A stretch of DNA of 64,000 nt from Xenorhabdus indica (GTDB lineage Bacteria; Pseudomonadota; Gammaproteobacteria; Enterobacterales; Enterobacteriaceae). Under the pieces are notes generated by a model, which saw only the letters and a list, made by a program, of their open reading frames with translations, was not told the origin of the DNA and made no database searches. Positions 28,732-38,727 of this stretch are shown in pieces. The translations under genes and the position numbers were made by a program. The stretch is from NCBI RefSeq assembly GCF_014467235.1, contig NZ_NKHP01000001.1:220295-284294 (forward strand). Direction: 5' to 3'. How positions within the stretch are numbered: position 1 is the stretch's first letter; each line of letters starts with the position of its first letter.

Positions 28732-30372
28732 CTAATGTTTTATGATGTACATGTCCTTAGTATGGAAGTTATCCAGCGGATCTTTGCCGGTATACCCACC
28801 TACATAGGGTTTTAATAAACGGGTATTTGTATAGTAAAAGAGAGGAACCACCGCAGAATCTTTATCCAATTGCGCATTAGCCTTAGCATAGATTTCGGCT
28901 CGCTCTTCATCTGTTTTAGCTTGCAATGATTGCTTCATTAAAGCATCAAATTCTTTGCTCTTATAATGAGAAGTATTGTTGCTACTATTGGATAACATCG
29001 GGTTCAAAAAGGTAGAGGCTTCGTTATAGTCAGCACACCATCCGGCTCTGGCGACGTCATAATTGCCCTGATGTCGGGAATCAAGGAAGGTTTTCCATTC
29101 CTGGTTTTCGAGAGAAACTTCAACACCAATATTCTTTTTCCAAACAGACGCGGCGGCAATGGCTAATTTTTTATGTAGATCGGAAGTGTTATACAATAAT
29201 TTAATTTTCAGTGGGTTATCTTTGGTAAATCCAGCTTCTGCCAGTAGCTTCTTCGCTTCTTCGTTACGCTGCTGTTGATTTAGCTTAGTGTACCAATCTG
29301 GTTTTTCATCTTTAAAATCAGCGATATAAGGTGGAGTATAACCATAAGCGGGTATATCACCCTGATTTTTCACCTTATGAGTCATAAGATCGCGATCCAT
29401 ACCCAATTTTAGCGCGGTACGAACTCTAGGATCATTAAATGGCGGCTTCTCATTATTAATTTCGTAGTAGTAGGTGCACAATTTTGGGTTAGCACGTAAT
29501 TGTTCAGGGATCTCTTTTTTCAGTTTTTGGAATAACTCAACGGGTAAGTTGTCATAACTCATCTCAATTTCGCCGGCACGATAACGATTGACATCAGTGA
29601 CTTCAGAAGAGATAGGCAAGACGGTGACTTGATCAATTATTGTATTTTTATTATCCCAATACATTGGATTACGTTCTAAAACAAGACGCTCATTAATCAC
29701 CCAACTTTTCACTTTATAAGCACCATTACCGACAAAATGCTGTGGCTGTGTCCATCTTTCACCGAATTTTTCAACAGTCGCACGATGCACTGGTGATGTT
29801 GATGTGTGAACCATTAATCGGACTAAATAAGGTACAGGTTCGCTGAGTGTTAACTGTAATGTATGGTCATCTAATGCTTTAATACCCAATGTTTCCGGCT
29901 TTTTCTTACCTTTGATGATATCATCAACATTCAGAAGATGAGCATATTGCATGTAACTTGCATAAGGGGATGCCGTGTTTGGATCAGTTGCTCGACGCCA
30001 ACTGTAAACAAAATCTTGTGCCGTGAAAGGATCACCATTTGACCATTTCGCATTTTTACGCAGGTGGAATGTCCAGACTGTGAAATCCGGGTTATGTTCC
30101 CAGCTCTCAGCAACACCCGGAATAATTTTACCATCAGGCTCATTAATCACCAGTGTTTCAAATAAATCACGAGCAATATTTGATTCTGGTACACCTTCGA
30201 TTTTATGGGGATCCAATGATTGTGGTTCAGTGCCATTATTGCGTACCAGAGTCTGTTTTTCTGCCAGTTGTACACCCGCAGGAACTTTTGCAGCAAATGC
30301 CTGTACCCCGATCATCATGCTTAATGCTACCGTAATGCCAGCAGCAATCTTCTTTTTTGTTATGTTTATCAT
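28732..30372 (-). CDS. oppA: Periplasmic oligopeptide-binding protein OppA (copy nearest oppB)
   Basis: This SBP family 5 lipid-free binding protein captures peptides for OppBCDF. The 546 residues (E. coli 543) start with a signal peptide ending at AFA (about residue 27). Conserved parts include GTEPQSLDPHKIEGVPESN, RKNAKWSNGDPFTAQDFVYSWRR (split here as RKNAKWSNGDPF and AQDFVYSWRR) and the C-terminal YVGGYTGKDPLDN. A second oppA paralogue lies 136 nt upstream in the same orientation, so two binding proteins with possibly different peptide preference share one translocator. Confidence 0.96.
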   Translation of the reverse strand: MINITKKKIAAGITVALSMMIGVQAFAAKVPAGVQLAEKQTLVRNNGTEPQSLDPHKIEGVPESNIARDLFETLVINEPDGKIIPGVAESWEHNPDFTVWTFHLRKNAKWSNGDPFTAQDFVYSWRRATDPNTASPYASYMQYAHLLNVDDIIKGKKKPETLGIKALDDHTLQLTLSEPVPYLVRLMVHTSTSPVHRATVEKFGERWTQPQHFVGNGAYKVKSWVINERLVLERNPMYWDNKNTIIDQVTVLPISSEVTDVNRYRAGEIEMSYDNLPVELFQKLKKEIPEQLRANPKLCTYYYEINNEKPPFNDPRVRTALKLGMDRDLMTHKVKNQGDIPAYGYTPPYIADFKDEKPDWYTKLNQQQRNEEAKKLLAEAGFTKDNPLKIKLLYNTSDLHKKLAIAAASVWKKNIGVEVSLENQEWKTFLDSRHQGNYDVARAGWCADYNEASTFLNPMLSNSSNNTSHYKSKEFDALMKQSLQAKTDEERAEIYAKANAQLDKDSAVVPLFYYTNTRLLKPYVGGYTGKDPLDNFHTKDMYIIKH

Positions 30373-30508
30373 CTTTTATTACTCCTATTGATTCATCAGG
30401 CTCTTATAAAAGCTACCTTAATTTCAGGGCTAATTATTTTCTCATTTCAAAAGGAACTGCTTTATTTACATTTACAGTAACAGAACTCCTGTAATAACAG
30501 TCAGTTAT

Positions 30509-32140
30509 CTATTTTTTGATATATAAGTTCTTAAGATCAACGTAATCTAAAGGATCTTTTCCTGTTATTCCTCCGACCGTTGGGCGAATCAGGCGTGTAG
30601 AAACCCGGTAATAGACAGGAATCAAGCCCGAATCAGCATCAAGCTGAACCTCTGCTAACTGGTAAAATTCCTTGCGTATTTTTTCGTCTTTAGCTATCAG
30701 GGCCTGCTTAAGATAATTATCAAAGGCCTCATTCTGGTAAAACGCCGTATTATTACTGCTGTCCGACAATAGGTAATTTAAGAAAGATGAAGGCTCGTTA
30801 TAATCGCCACACCATGTCGCTCTCGCCACATCATAATTTCCCTGGTGACGATTTTGCAGTGAGGTTTTCCATTCCTGATTTTGCAATGTGACTTTTGCAC
30901 CAATGTTTTTCTGCCACATGGACGCCGCAGCAATAGCTTGTTGTTTGTTCTGCTCTGAGGTGTTATAGAGCAAGGTAAATTTGAGAGGATTACTGGCATC
31001 AAAGCCGGCTTCTTTTAATAACTCTTTTGCCCGTTGATTGCGTTGTTCTTGTGTCCAATTCGCCCAATCTGGATTAATCGTAAGACCGCTACCAATAAAA
31101 GTAGGTGTAAAACCGTATGCCGGAATTTGCCCCTGTCCCATAATCCTTTGAGTGATAATATCTCTGTCAAGACTCAGCTTAATGGCTTCACGTACTCGTT
31201 TATCTTTAAATAATGGCTTTTGGTTATTAATTTCGTAATAAAACGTACATAGATAAGGTGAAATTTGCACTTGCTCAGGAATATCCCGTTTCATTTTTTG
31301 ATACAGTTCTGGTGGAATAGCATTGTTGGTAACATCTACTTCCCCACTGCGGTAACGGTTAACATCACTGATACCTGAGACGATAGGTAAGAAAGTGCCT
31401 TTTTCGATAATGGACTCTTTATCATTCCAATATTGTGAATTACGCGTTAAAACGATTCGTTCATTAATAACCCAATCCTTTAATGTGTAAGCTCCGTTAC
31501 CGATAAAATTCTCTGGTAACGTCCACTTAATACCAAATTTTTCTACAATATCTTGCCGGATGGGTTTCAGTGGTGTATGGCTCAACATATTAATAAGGTA
31601 AGGAACAGGACGACTTAATGTCACTTGAAAACGGCGCTCATCAAGCGCTTTAACACCCAGTTGATCAGGCGATTTTTTTCCTTTTAAGATCTCATCTGCG
31701 TTCAATACATAGGTATATTGTAAGTAACTGGTATAAGGCGATCCTACTTTTGGATCAGAGAGACGACGCCAGCTATAAACAAAATCCTGTGCTATAACTG
31801 GCTTACCATCACTCCACTTGGCATTGTCACGTAGATAAAATGTCCACACCTGATAATCATCAGTTTCCCATTTTTCTGCGACTCCTGGCACAATTTCACC
31901 GTTTGGCCCGGTGCTTACTAATCCTTCAAGTAAGTTACGAATAATGTTGGTTTCCGGAACACCTTCAATTTTATGAGGATCCAGTGATGTAACCTCAACA
32001 CCATTATTAATAGTAACTTCTTGCTTCTCTGCCAACACTACACCTGCGGGAACCTGCGCAGCAATTCCTTGTGTCATAGGAAACGATAATAAAACGATAG
32101 AGGAAATCAACTGACTCAACTTTGACGGTGTTTTTTTCAT
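30509..32140 (-). CDS. oppA: Second periplasmic oligopeptide-binding protein, OppA paralogue
   Basis: This 543-residue protein is plainly paralogous to the neighbouring OppA: the mature start VPAGVVLAEKQ, SLDPHKIEGVPETNIIRNLL, AQDFVYSWRRLSDP and VGGITGKDPLDYV align along the whole length. The signal peptide ends near GIAA (about residue 28). It is the first gene of the operon. A tandem oppA pair at the head of opp is what I recall for the X. nematophila oligopeptide permease. It could alternatively be named mppA-like, but its operon position favours OppA. Confidence 0.94.
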   Translation of the reverse strand: MKKTPSKLSQLISSIVLLSFPMTQGIAAQVPAGVVLAEKQEVTINNGVEVTSLDPHKIEGVPETNIIRNLLEGLVSTGPNGEIVPGVAEKWETDDYQVWTFYLRDNAKWSDGKPVIAQDFVYSWRRLSDPKVGSPYTSYLQYTYVLNADEILKGKKSPDQLGVKALDERRFQVTLSRPVPYLINMLSHTPLKPIRQDIVEKFGIKWTLPENFIGNGAYTLKDWVINERIVLTRNSQYWNDKESIIEKGTFLPIVSGISDVNRYRSGEVDVTNNAIPPELYQKMKRDIPEQVQISPYLCTFYYEINNQKPLFKDKRVREAIKLSLDRDIITQRIMGQGQIPAYGFTPTFIGSGLTINPDWANWTQEQRNQRAKELLKEAGFDASNPLKFTLLYNTSEQNKQQAIAAASMWQKNIGAKVTLQNQEWKTSLQNRHQGNYDVARATWCGDYNEPSSFLNYLLSDSSNNTAFYQNEAFDNYLKQALIAKDEKIRKEFYQLAEVQLDADSGLIPVYYRVSTRLIRPTVGGITGKDPLDYVDLKNLYIKK

Positions 32141-33050
32141 TATTCTTCTCCAGTGATAAACAGTGAATTACTCATTTTTTAATCTAGCAATCCCGATAAT
32201 TCATTTTATTAAATAAGAGCAATTTATATGTTTGGCATTCAATCTAAACAAGGTTTGTTATGATATTTTTTATAATATGTTTATTAAGTCGTTAAAGTAA
32301 TTATTTATTCTTACATGGAATACGTCTATTGAAATAACAATAACATACTGATAAAAATGATTTTTTATTTATCTTTATCTATCAGATCACTAAAGTATCC
32401 AACAAAAAAGAAAATAAACATTATTTTAACAAAATGCAATCATCACAGATTAAAAACCCATCTTCATCACAAAATGGTGAAACAAGACACCAATGATGGC
32501 CCGTTATAGCAAGCAATAGGGTGTAAAAAAAACAGTATTTTTCAGAGAGGAAAGGCAAATTATCAAATAAAATATAAAAAGTAAGTTCTTAATCAGATAC
32601 GAAAATGCTTTTATCGCCTAGCTATACTCTTTATTGGTTGTCTATTAATTATTTTTCACTTATTTCTTCTAAAAAAATATTATCAAAATTTATTTAACAA
32701 AATATTCCATAAAAATTAAATAAATATTTAAAAATAACCCTAATAATTTTTTGATATCGAATAATAAAACCTATCTATTGAATGGTGTCAGCTTGCTGTT
32801 TTCATGATCTAAATCACTATTTAAAAGCCAGTCAATGATAAGCTGTACTCAAATAAAAACGCTCAGAAAAAATACAGACTTAACACTCATTTATATGAAT
32901 TTATACAGTTTTTTTAAGGTGATTAGCGGTATTCATAACAGCGTTTTTACTGATAAAGCTCACAACATGAATTTGACTTTATAGAACAATAACCACAAAC
33001 CGCACAGCTAATTTCCTAAAAAAATTTGACTTTTACCAGGAGTACTCTCT
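32141..33050. other. 910-bp gene-free AT-rich region between oppA and adhE
   Basis: No open frame of note on either strand. E. coli has ychE (MarC family) here; no remnant is recognisable. An imperfect FNR-like palindrome, TGATCTAAATCA at 32805-32816, lies about 240 bp before adhE. The region should hold long leaders and promoters for the divergent operons; the AGGAG ribosome site of adhE is at 33038-33042. Confidence 0.6.
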
Positions 33051-35687
33051 ATGGCTGTAACTCAGGTTGCTGAACTGAATGAATTAGTTGTTCGTGTAAA
33101 AAAAGCGCAAAGAGAATTCGCCAGTTTTTCACAAGAGCAAGTTGACCACATATTCCGTGCTGCTGCTCTTGCTGCTGCTGATGCCCGCATTCCTTTGGCA
33201 AAATTAGCTGTATCTGAATCAGGAATGGGAATAATCGAAGACAAAGTGATCAAAAATCACTTCGCTTCTGAGTATATTTATAATGCCTATAAGGATGATA
33301 AAACGTGTGGGGTTTTATCCGAAGATGACACCTTTGGAACAATCACTATAGCTGAACCTATTGGGCTTATTTGTGGCATCATCCCGACAACTAATCCGAC
33401 TTCAACTGCCATTTTCAAAGCACTTATCAGTCTGAAAACCCGTAATGGCATTATTTTTTCTCCACATCCACGGGCTAAAAAAGCCACGAACAAAGCAGCA
33501 GAAATTGTTCTACAGGCAGCTATCGCAGCAGGCGCACCAAAAGATATTATCGGCTGGATAGACGAACCTTCTGTTGAACTCTCAAATGCTTTGATGCACC
33601 ACGCTGATATTAACCTTATTCTGGCGACGGGCGGTCCCGGAATGGTAAAAGCAGCCTATAGCTCAGGTAAACCCGCCATTGGTGTTGGCGCAGGCAATAC
33701 ACCTGTCGTGATCGATGAATCGGCAGATATCAAACGCGCTGTGGCCTCTATTTTGATGTCTAAAACGTTCGATAATGGCGTGATTTGTGCTTCTGAACAA
33801 TCCGTTATTGTGGTTGATCATGTTTATAAACAGGTCCGTGAACGTTTCTTAAATCATGGTGGCTATATTCTGCAAGGAAAAGAACTGAAAGCTGTTCAAA
33901 ATATTATCCTGAAAAATGGCAACCTGAACGCGGCTATTGTCGGTCAGCCAGCAACCAAAATTGCGGAAATGGCAGGGATCGCCGTTCCTGAAAATACCAG
34001 AATTCTTATCGGTGAAGTTACATTGCCAGATGAAAAAGAACCATTCGCTCATGAAAAATTATCACCACTGCTCGCCATGTATCGGAGTAAAAACTTTGAA
34101 GATGCTGTTGAAAAAGCAGAAAAACTCGTTGAAATGGGTGGTATTGGTCACACGTCTTCTCTCTATATTGATCAGGATAATCAAGCAGCCCGCATTCAAT
34201 ATTTCGGCAATAAAATGAAAACGGCGCGTATTTTGATTAATACTCCCGCATCTCAGGGGGGAATAGGCGACCTTTACAACTTTAAACTGTCCCCTTCTCT
34301 AACGCTAGGATGTGGCTCCTGGGGAGGAAATTCCATTTCAGAAAACGTCGGACCAAAACACTTGATTAATACAAAAACTGTCGCTAAAAGAGCCGAGAAT
34401 ATGCTGTGGCATAAAATTCCCAAATCAATCTACTTCCGGCGTGGTTCTCTGCCTGTCGCTCTGGAAGAGATTGCGACAGACGGAGTAAAACGCGCCTTCA
34501 TTGTGACAGACTCCTTCTTATTTAATAACGGCTATGCTGATCGAGTTATCAAGGTATTGAAAGCGCATAATGTAGAAACTGAAGTATTTTTTGAAGTCGA
34601 AGCAGACCCTACCTTAAGTGTTGTCCGCAAGGGTGCTGAACGGATGCATCTGTTTAAACCTGACGTTATTATTGCGCTTGGTGGTGGCTCACCGATGGAT
34701 GCAGCAAAGATCATGTGGGTTATGTATGAACACCCAGAAACTCACTTTGAAGAACTGGCATTACGTTTTATGGATATCCGTAAGCGCATTTATAAGTTCC
34801 CGAAAATGGGGAGTAAAGCAAAAATGGTCGCCATCACAACGAGTTCCGGGACAGGCTCAGAAGTCACACCTTTTGCGGTTGTGACTGATGACATAACAGG
34901 ACAAAAATATCCATTAGCAGACTATGCGCTGACTCCCGATATAGCTATCGTTGATGCAAATCTTGTCATGGATATGCCAAAATCACTATGTGCTTTTGGT
35001 GGATTAGACGCCGTAACTCATGCGTTGGAAGCTTATGTTTCTGTTTTAGCCAATGAGTACTCGGATGGTCAGGCACTACAAGCCTTGAAGCTGCTCAAAG
35101 ATTTTCTGCCAGCCAGCTATCAACAGGGAGCACAAAATCCGGTTGCTCGCGAACGAGTTCATAATGCAGCAACTATTGCAGGGATCGCTTTTGCCAATGC
35201 CTTTTTAGGCGTCTGCCACTCTATGGCTCATAAGCTTGGCTCCGAATTCCACATCCCACATGGGTTAGCGAATGCCCTGCTTATCTGTAATGTTATTCGC
35301 TATAATGCCAATAACAACCCAACCAAACAAACAGCGTTCAGCCAATATGATCGTCCTCAGGCAAGACGTCGTTATGCCGAAATTGCAGAACATCTGGGAT
35401 TAAGTAGTGTTGGTGATCGCACGGCAATCAAAATTGAAAAACTCCTTACATGGTTAGAAGAATTAAAATCTCAGCTAAATATTCCAACTTCAATTCGTGA
35501 AGCCGGGGTTCAGGAAAGCGAGTTCTTGGCAAAAATAGATAAACTGGCAGAGGATGCCTTTGACGATCAATGTACCGGTGCCAATCCTCGTTATCCGTTA
35601 ATTACTGAATTGAAGCAATTAATGTTGGATTCCTTTTATGGCCGTAAATTCATAGAGCCTGCCTTATCTAAGGAAGAAGAAAAATAA
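33051..35687 (+). CDS. adhE: Bifunctional acetaldehyde-CoA / alcohol dehydrogenase
   Basis: AdhE reduces acetyl-CoA to acetaldehyde and then ethanol, regenerating NAD+ in fermentation. The N-terminal aldehyde dehydrogenase half (about 1-440) has the catalytic Cys246 (NGVICASEQ), at the same position as in E. coli. The C-terminal iron-dependent alcohol dehydrogenase half has GGGSPMDAAK, GLDAVTHALEAYVS and the metal-binding His stretch CHSMAHKLGSEFHIPHG. The 878 residues compare with 891 in E. coli. AdhE enzymes form long filaments called spirosomes. Confidence 0.98.
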   Translation: MAVTQVAELNELVVRVKKAQREFASFSQEQVDHIFRAAALAAADARIPLAKLAVSESGMGIIEDKVIKNHFASEYIYNAYKDDKTCGVLSEDDTFGTITIAEPIGLICGIIPTTNPTSTAIFKALISLKTRNGIIFSPHPRAKKATNKAAEIVLQAAIAAGAPKDIIGWIDEPSVELSNALMHHADINLILATGGPGMVKAAYSSGKPAIGVGAGNTPVVIDESADIKRAVASILMSKTFDNGVICASEQSVIVVDHVYKQVRERFLNHGGYILQGKELKAVQNIILKNGNLNAAIVGQPATKIAEMAGIAVPENTRILIGEVTLPDEKEPFAHEKLSPLLAMYRSKNFEDAVEKAEKLVEMGGIGHTSSLYIDQDNQAARIQYFGNKMKTARILINTPASQGGIGDLYNFKLSPSLTLGCGSWGGNSISENVGPKHLINTKTVAKRAENMLWHKIPKSIYFRRGSLPVALEEIATDGVKRAFIVTDSFLFNNGYADRVIKVLKAHNVETEVFFEVEADPTLSVVRKGAERMHLFKPDVIIALGGGSPMDAAKIMWVMYEHPETHFEELALRFMDIRKRIYKFPKMGSKAKMVAITTSSGTGSEVTPFAVVTDDITGQKYPLADYALTPDIAIVDANLVMDMPKSLCAFGGLDAVTHALEAYVSVLANEYSDGQALQALKLLKDFLPASYQQGAQNPVARERVHNAATIAGIAFANAFLGVCHSMAHKLGSEFHIPHGLANALLICNVIRYNANNNPTKQTAFSQYDRPQARRRYAEIAEHLGLSSVGDRTAIKIEKLLTWLEELKSQLNIPTSIREAGVQESEFLAKIDKLAEDAFDDQCTGANPRYPLITELKQLMLDSFYGRKFIEPALSKEEEK

Positions 35688-35723
35688 TAAGAAATAATAA
35701 TAAATGATAAACCAATGTGATTT

Positions 35724-35754
35724 AAAAGGCATCAGGTATAACCGATGCCTTTTT
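35724..35754 (+). terminator. adhE terminator
   Basis: AAAAGGCATC (35724-35733) pairs with GATGCCTTTT (35744-35753), with an inner GGT/ACC extension, and runs into T residues. It may also serve tdk on the other strand. Confidence 0.88.
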
Positions 35755-35804
35755 ATTAATTCATTTGTTCTAACTTAATCATAATATTCATACAAAAAAA
35801 GGCA

Positions 35805-36410
35805 TTATGTCTGCTCAACTTTTTTAGCCTTAGCATCACGAATGACATCAGAATAGTGCCTGCGACACACTGAGACATATTTTTCATTGCCTCCAATATC
35901 AACCTGCGCACCATCATAAACAACGTCGCCATCGCTGCCAAAACGCAGTACATGGCTGGCTTTTCTTCCACAATGACAAATCGTTTTCAGTTCAACTAAT
36001 TTATCCGACCACGCGAGAAGATATTGGCTACCACTAAATAATTCTCCCTGAAAATCTGTTCTTAAACCATAACAAAGAACAGGGATATCATCGTAATCAA
36101 CAATTTCACAAAGCTGTTTGACGTGTTCTTTTGTTAAAAATTGGCATTCATCAATCAAAACACAATGAATCTTTTCTACTTTGTTTTCACGTCTGATAAG
36201 TTCAGCGATATTAGTTACCGGTGAAAACAACAAGGCATCTGCGGATAAACCAATACGGGAACTCACCTTCCCTTTTTCAAATCGGGTGTCGATTTCTGCT
36301 GTAAAAATCAACGTCCTCATTCCTCTTTCGTTATAGTTATAAGAAGACTGTAATAAGGAAGTTGATTTTCCTGCATTCATAGCAGAATAATAAAAATAAA
36401 GCTGAGCCAT
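35805..36410 (-). CDS. tdk: Thymidine kinase
   Basis: Tdk phosphorylates thymidine in the salvage pathway. The ATG at 36410 ([16 protein letters not shown]) matches the E. coli start and gives 201 residues; longer frames starting upstream are not supported. The P-loop SAMNAGKS (about 9-16), the DECQF motif (about 88) with catalytic Glu, and the zinc Cys positions (CHCG near 145 and CRRH near 185) are present. Position between adhE and hns follows E. coli. Confidence 0.97.
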   Translation of the reverse strand: MAQLYFYYSAMNAGKSTSLLQSSYNYNERGMRTLIFTAEIDTRFEKGKVSSRIGLSADALLFSPVTNIAELIRRENKVEKIHCVLIDECQFLTKEHVKQLCEIVDYDDIPVLCYGLRTDFQGELFSGSQYLLAWSDKLVELKTICHCGRKASHVLRFGSDGDVVYDGAQVDIGGNEKYVSVCRRHYSDVIRDAKAKKVEQT

Positions 36411-37055
36411 TGGCCCGTCCATCCTCTTGTCAAATTTAACCAAGCAATATATCACCGCAAGTTTACCACAATCTCAACTTAAGGTTATCCTTTGTTATTG
36501 ATCAAATGAAGCACAGGATAAAAAACCAGAACAAATATGAAATGAATAATTTCATGATAATCGTCACATTTGCGCATATAAAATCAGCACCACAAGTACT
36601 TATTGCATGACAAATGAACAAATTTAACATTGGAAAGAAATAGCTATTTTTTATTCCATTCTTTGCATATTAATAATCAAAGTGGTTTACTTTTGTGCAA
36701 TTTACTCCGCTATAATCATAACCAATAGATTACCCATAAAAAAAATTTCATTACTCCTTTGAACATCAACTTATTTTGGGATGAACAGTTAACATCTCTT
36801 ACGGATTGACTATAAATTAGTTTTATATGTTCGAGTTTATCACGCTCTGCTTTGAGTAAACTACGTTTAACCGTTATCGAGAAATGATAAATCCAATAGT
36901 AGAATTAAAACACAATATATCGATTATCAAAAAAATTGCATTTTAAAATGAGATGTTTTAGCCTGAGAAAGTAAATTCACTATTGCAGAAAATAAAATAG
37001 CATTCTATTATTATCCGTACATCAGCCATCATCATTATAATTTGAGACCAGGACA
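36411..37055. other. 645-bp AT-rich region between tdk and hns
   Basis: No gene is visible. The DNA is rich in A and T runs, expected for a curved hns promoter that H-NS itself binds. I could not assign a -35/-10 pair with confidence. Confidence 0.55.
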
Positions 37056-37457
37056 ATGAGCGAAAATTTAAAATCCTTAAATAACATCCGCACCTTGCGC
37101 GCGCAAGCAAGAGAATGTGAACTTAGCACTTTAGAAGAAATGCTGGAAAAACTTACGATTGTTGTTGAAGAACGTCGTGAAGAAGAAAGCCAAGCTCGTG
37201 CTCAAATAGAAGAACGTACACGTAAGCTTCAAGAATACCGTGAAATGTTGGAAAAAGACGGTATTGAATTAAGCGATTTAGTAGACGCTTTAAGTGGTAA
37301 AGCTACTGGTAAATCTAAACGTGCTGCACGTCCAGCTAAATATTCATACATTGACAATGGTGAAACTAAAACCTGGACTGGACAAGGCCGTACTCCAGCA
37401 GTAATCAAAAAAGCAATTGAAGAAGAAGGCAAGTCACTGGAAGATTTTCTGATCTAA
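37056..37457 (+). CDS. hns: Nucleoid-associated protein H-NS
   Basis: H-NS silences AT-rich, often horizontally acquired, DNA. The 133-residue protein has the N-terminal coiled-coil oligomerisation region (about 1-65), a basic linker ([12 protein letters not shown], about 85-96) and the C-terminal DNA-binding domain with the AT-hook-like loop TGQGRTP (QGR at 110-112). The full-length and linker features fit H-NS better than StpA, as does its place between tdk and galU as in E. coli. Confidence 0.97.
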   Translation: MSENLKSLNNIRTLRAQARECELSTLEEMLEKLTIVVEERREEESQARAQIEERTRKLQEYREMLEKDGIELSDLVDALSGKATGKSKRAARPAKYSYIDNGETKTWTGQGRTPAVIKKAIEEEGKSLEDFLI

Positions 37458-37480
37458 TCAGTTATTTTGCAGACTAATAA

Positions 37481-37512
37481 CAAAAATACCCTGTCAAGGG
37501 TATTTTTGTTTT
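37481..37512 (+). terminator. hns terminator
   Basis: CAAAAATACCCT (37481-37492) pairs perfectly with AGGGTATTTTTG (37497-37508) across GTCA, followed by TTTT. Confidence 0.92.
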
Positions 37513-37654
37513 ATGGTTAATATATCTAACTAAGTTAATTACTGGCTGATGTACGAGCACCACGGGTTATATTAACGGTTTAAACTCCCTTATTATTTCC
37601 CAATGTGAAAAAAAACAATTTAACATCAACTTAGTTTTTTATTAACACAGAGTT

Positions 37655-37681
37655 AAAAAAGGAGCTGTTAGCTCCTTTTTT
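37655..37681. terminator. Bidirectional terminator hns / epimerase gene
   Basis: AAAAAAGGAGC (37655-37665) pairs with GCTCCTTTTTT (37671-37681) across TGTTA. A and T tracts on both sides allow it to end the minus-strand galU operon as well as transcription from hns. Confidence 0.9.
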
Positions 37682-37708
37682 ATTACTATTCTAATATTAA
37701 GTCTAATC

Positions 37709-38719
37709 TTAAGGCTGCTGGTAAAAATCCAAATACCAATCAACAAACTGTTTCACACCTTCTTTCACTGGAGTGTTGGGTGAAAAACCTATCTTCTCGT
37801 AGAGCGCTCTAGAATCAGCACAAGTGGACAATACATCACCATCCTGAATATCCATAAAATTTTTCTTTGCCTTTATACCTAATGACGATTCAATTGCTTC
37901 AATAAAATCACCCAATTTTGTCGGATGACCATTACCAATATTGTAAATACGATATGGTGCAGAGCTGGCAGATATCTGCCCTTTTTCAACTGACCAATCT
38001 TTATCAGAGGTAGGAATAACGGCTTGTAATCTGATTATAGACTCGACAATATCATCAATATATGTGAAATCCCTCACCATATTACCATGATTATAAACAT
38101 CGATAGGCTTACCCTCCAACATAGCTTTAGTAAACTTAAATAAGGCCATATCAGGACGCCCCCACGGGCCATATACTGTAAAAAACCGTAAACCTGTGGT
38201 TGGTAATTGATAAAGATGTGAGTAGCTGTGAGACATTAATTCATCAGCTTTTTTGGTAGCAGCATATAAAGAAACAGGATGATCAACCGAATCATCAGTA
38301 GAGAATGGTTGTTTTTTATTTAATCCATATACTGAACTTGAAGACGCATATAATAAATGTTCAACGCGATTATGACGACATCCTTCAAGAATATTGATAT
38401 GACCAACGATATTGGCATCAATATATGCCATTGGGTTCTGTATTGAATAACGAACACCCGGCTGGGCGCCCAAATGGATAACTCGTTGAAATTGGTGTTT
38501 AGAAAACAACGCCGAAATTGCAACTCTATCAGCCAGATCTAATTTTTCAAATTTAAAACCCGGATTAGGGAGTAATAAATTTAATCTTGCCTGCTTCAAA
38601 TTAACATCATAATAATTATTGATGTTATCGATGCCGACAACTTCATACCCCATACTTAATAACCGCTGGCTAACATGAAAACCAATAAAACCAGCGGAAC
38701 CTGTGACTAGAAATTTCAT
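37709..38719 (-). CDS. NAD-dependent epimerase, probable UDP-glucuronate 4-epimerase
   Basis: This is a short-chain dehydrogenase/reductase sugar-nucleotide epimerase of 336 residues from the ATG at 38719. It shows TGSAGFIGFHVS (NAD binding, about 6-17), the catalytic YAATKKADEL (YxxxK, near 153) and TVYGPWGRPDMA. The latter wording and IDNINNYYDVNLKQARL are typical of UDP-glucuronate 4-epimerases, which make UDP-galacturonate. It lies 8 nt after ugd and in the galU operon, which supplies its substrate. UDP-GalA can enter O-antigen, capsule or lipid A core sugars. Substrate is inference from family and context. Confidence 0.88.
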   Translation of the reverse strand: MKFLVTGSAGFIGFHVSQRLLSMGYEVVGIDNINNYYDVNLKQARLNLLLPNPGFKFEKLDLADRVAISALFSKHQFQRVIHLGAQPGVRYSIQNPMAYIDANIVGHINILEGCRHNRVEHLLYASSSSVYGLNKKQPFSTDDSVDHPVSLYAATKKADELMSHSYSHLYQLPTTGLRFFTVYGPWGRPDMALFKFTKAMLEGKPIDVYNHGNMVRDFTYIDDIVESIIRLQAVIPTSDKDWSVEKGQISASSAPYRIYNIGNGHPTKLGDFIEAIESSLGIKAKKNFMDIQDGDVLSTCADSRALYEKIGFSPNTPVKEGVKQFVDWYLDFYQQP

Positions 38720-38727
38720 ATCACAAC

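Noticed and set aside
32804..32817. FNR site controlling adhE
   Set aside because: Two consensus bases are lacking and the site is about 240 bp from the start; kept only as a note in the intergenic entry.
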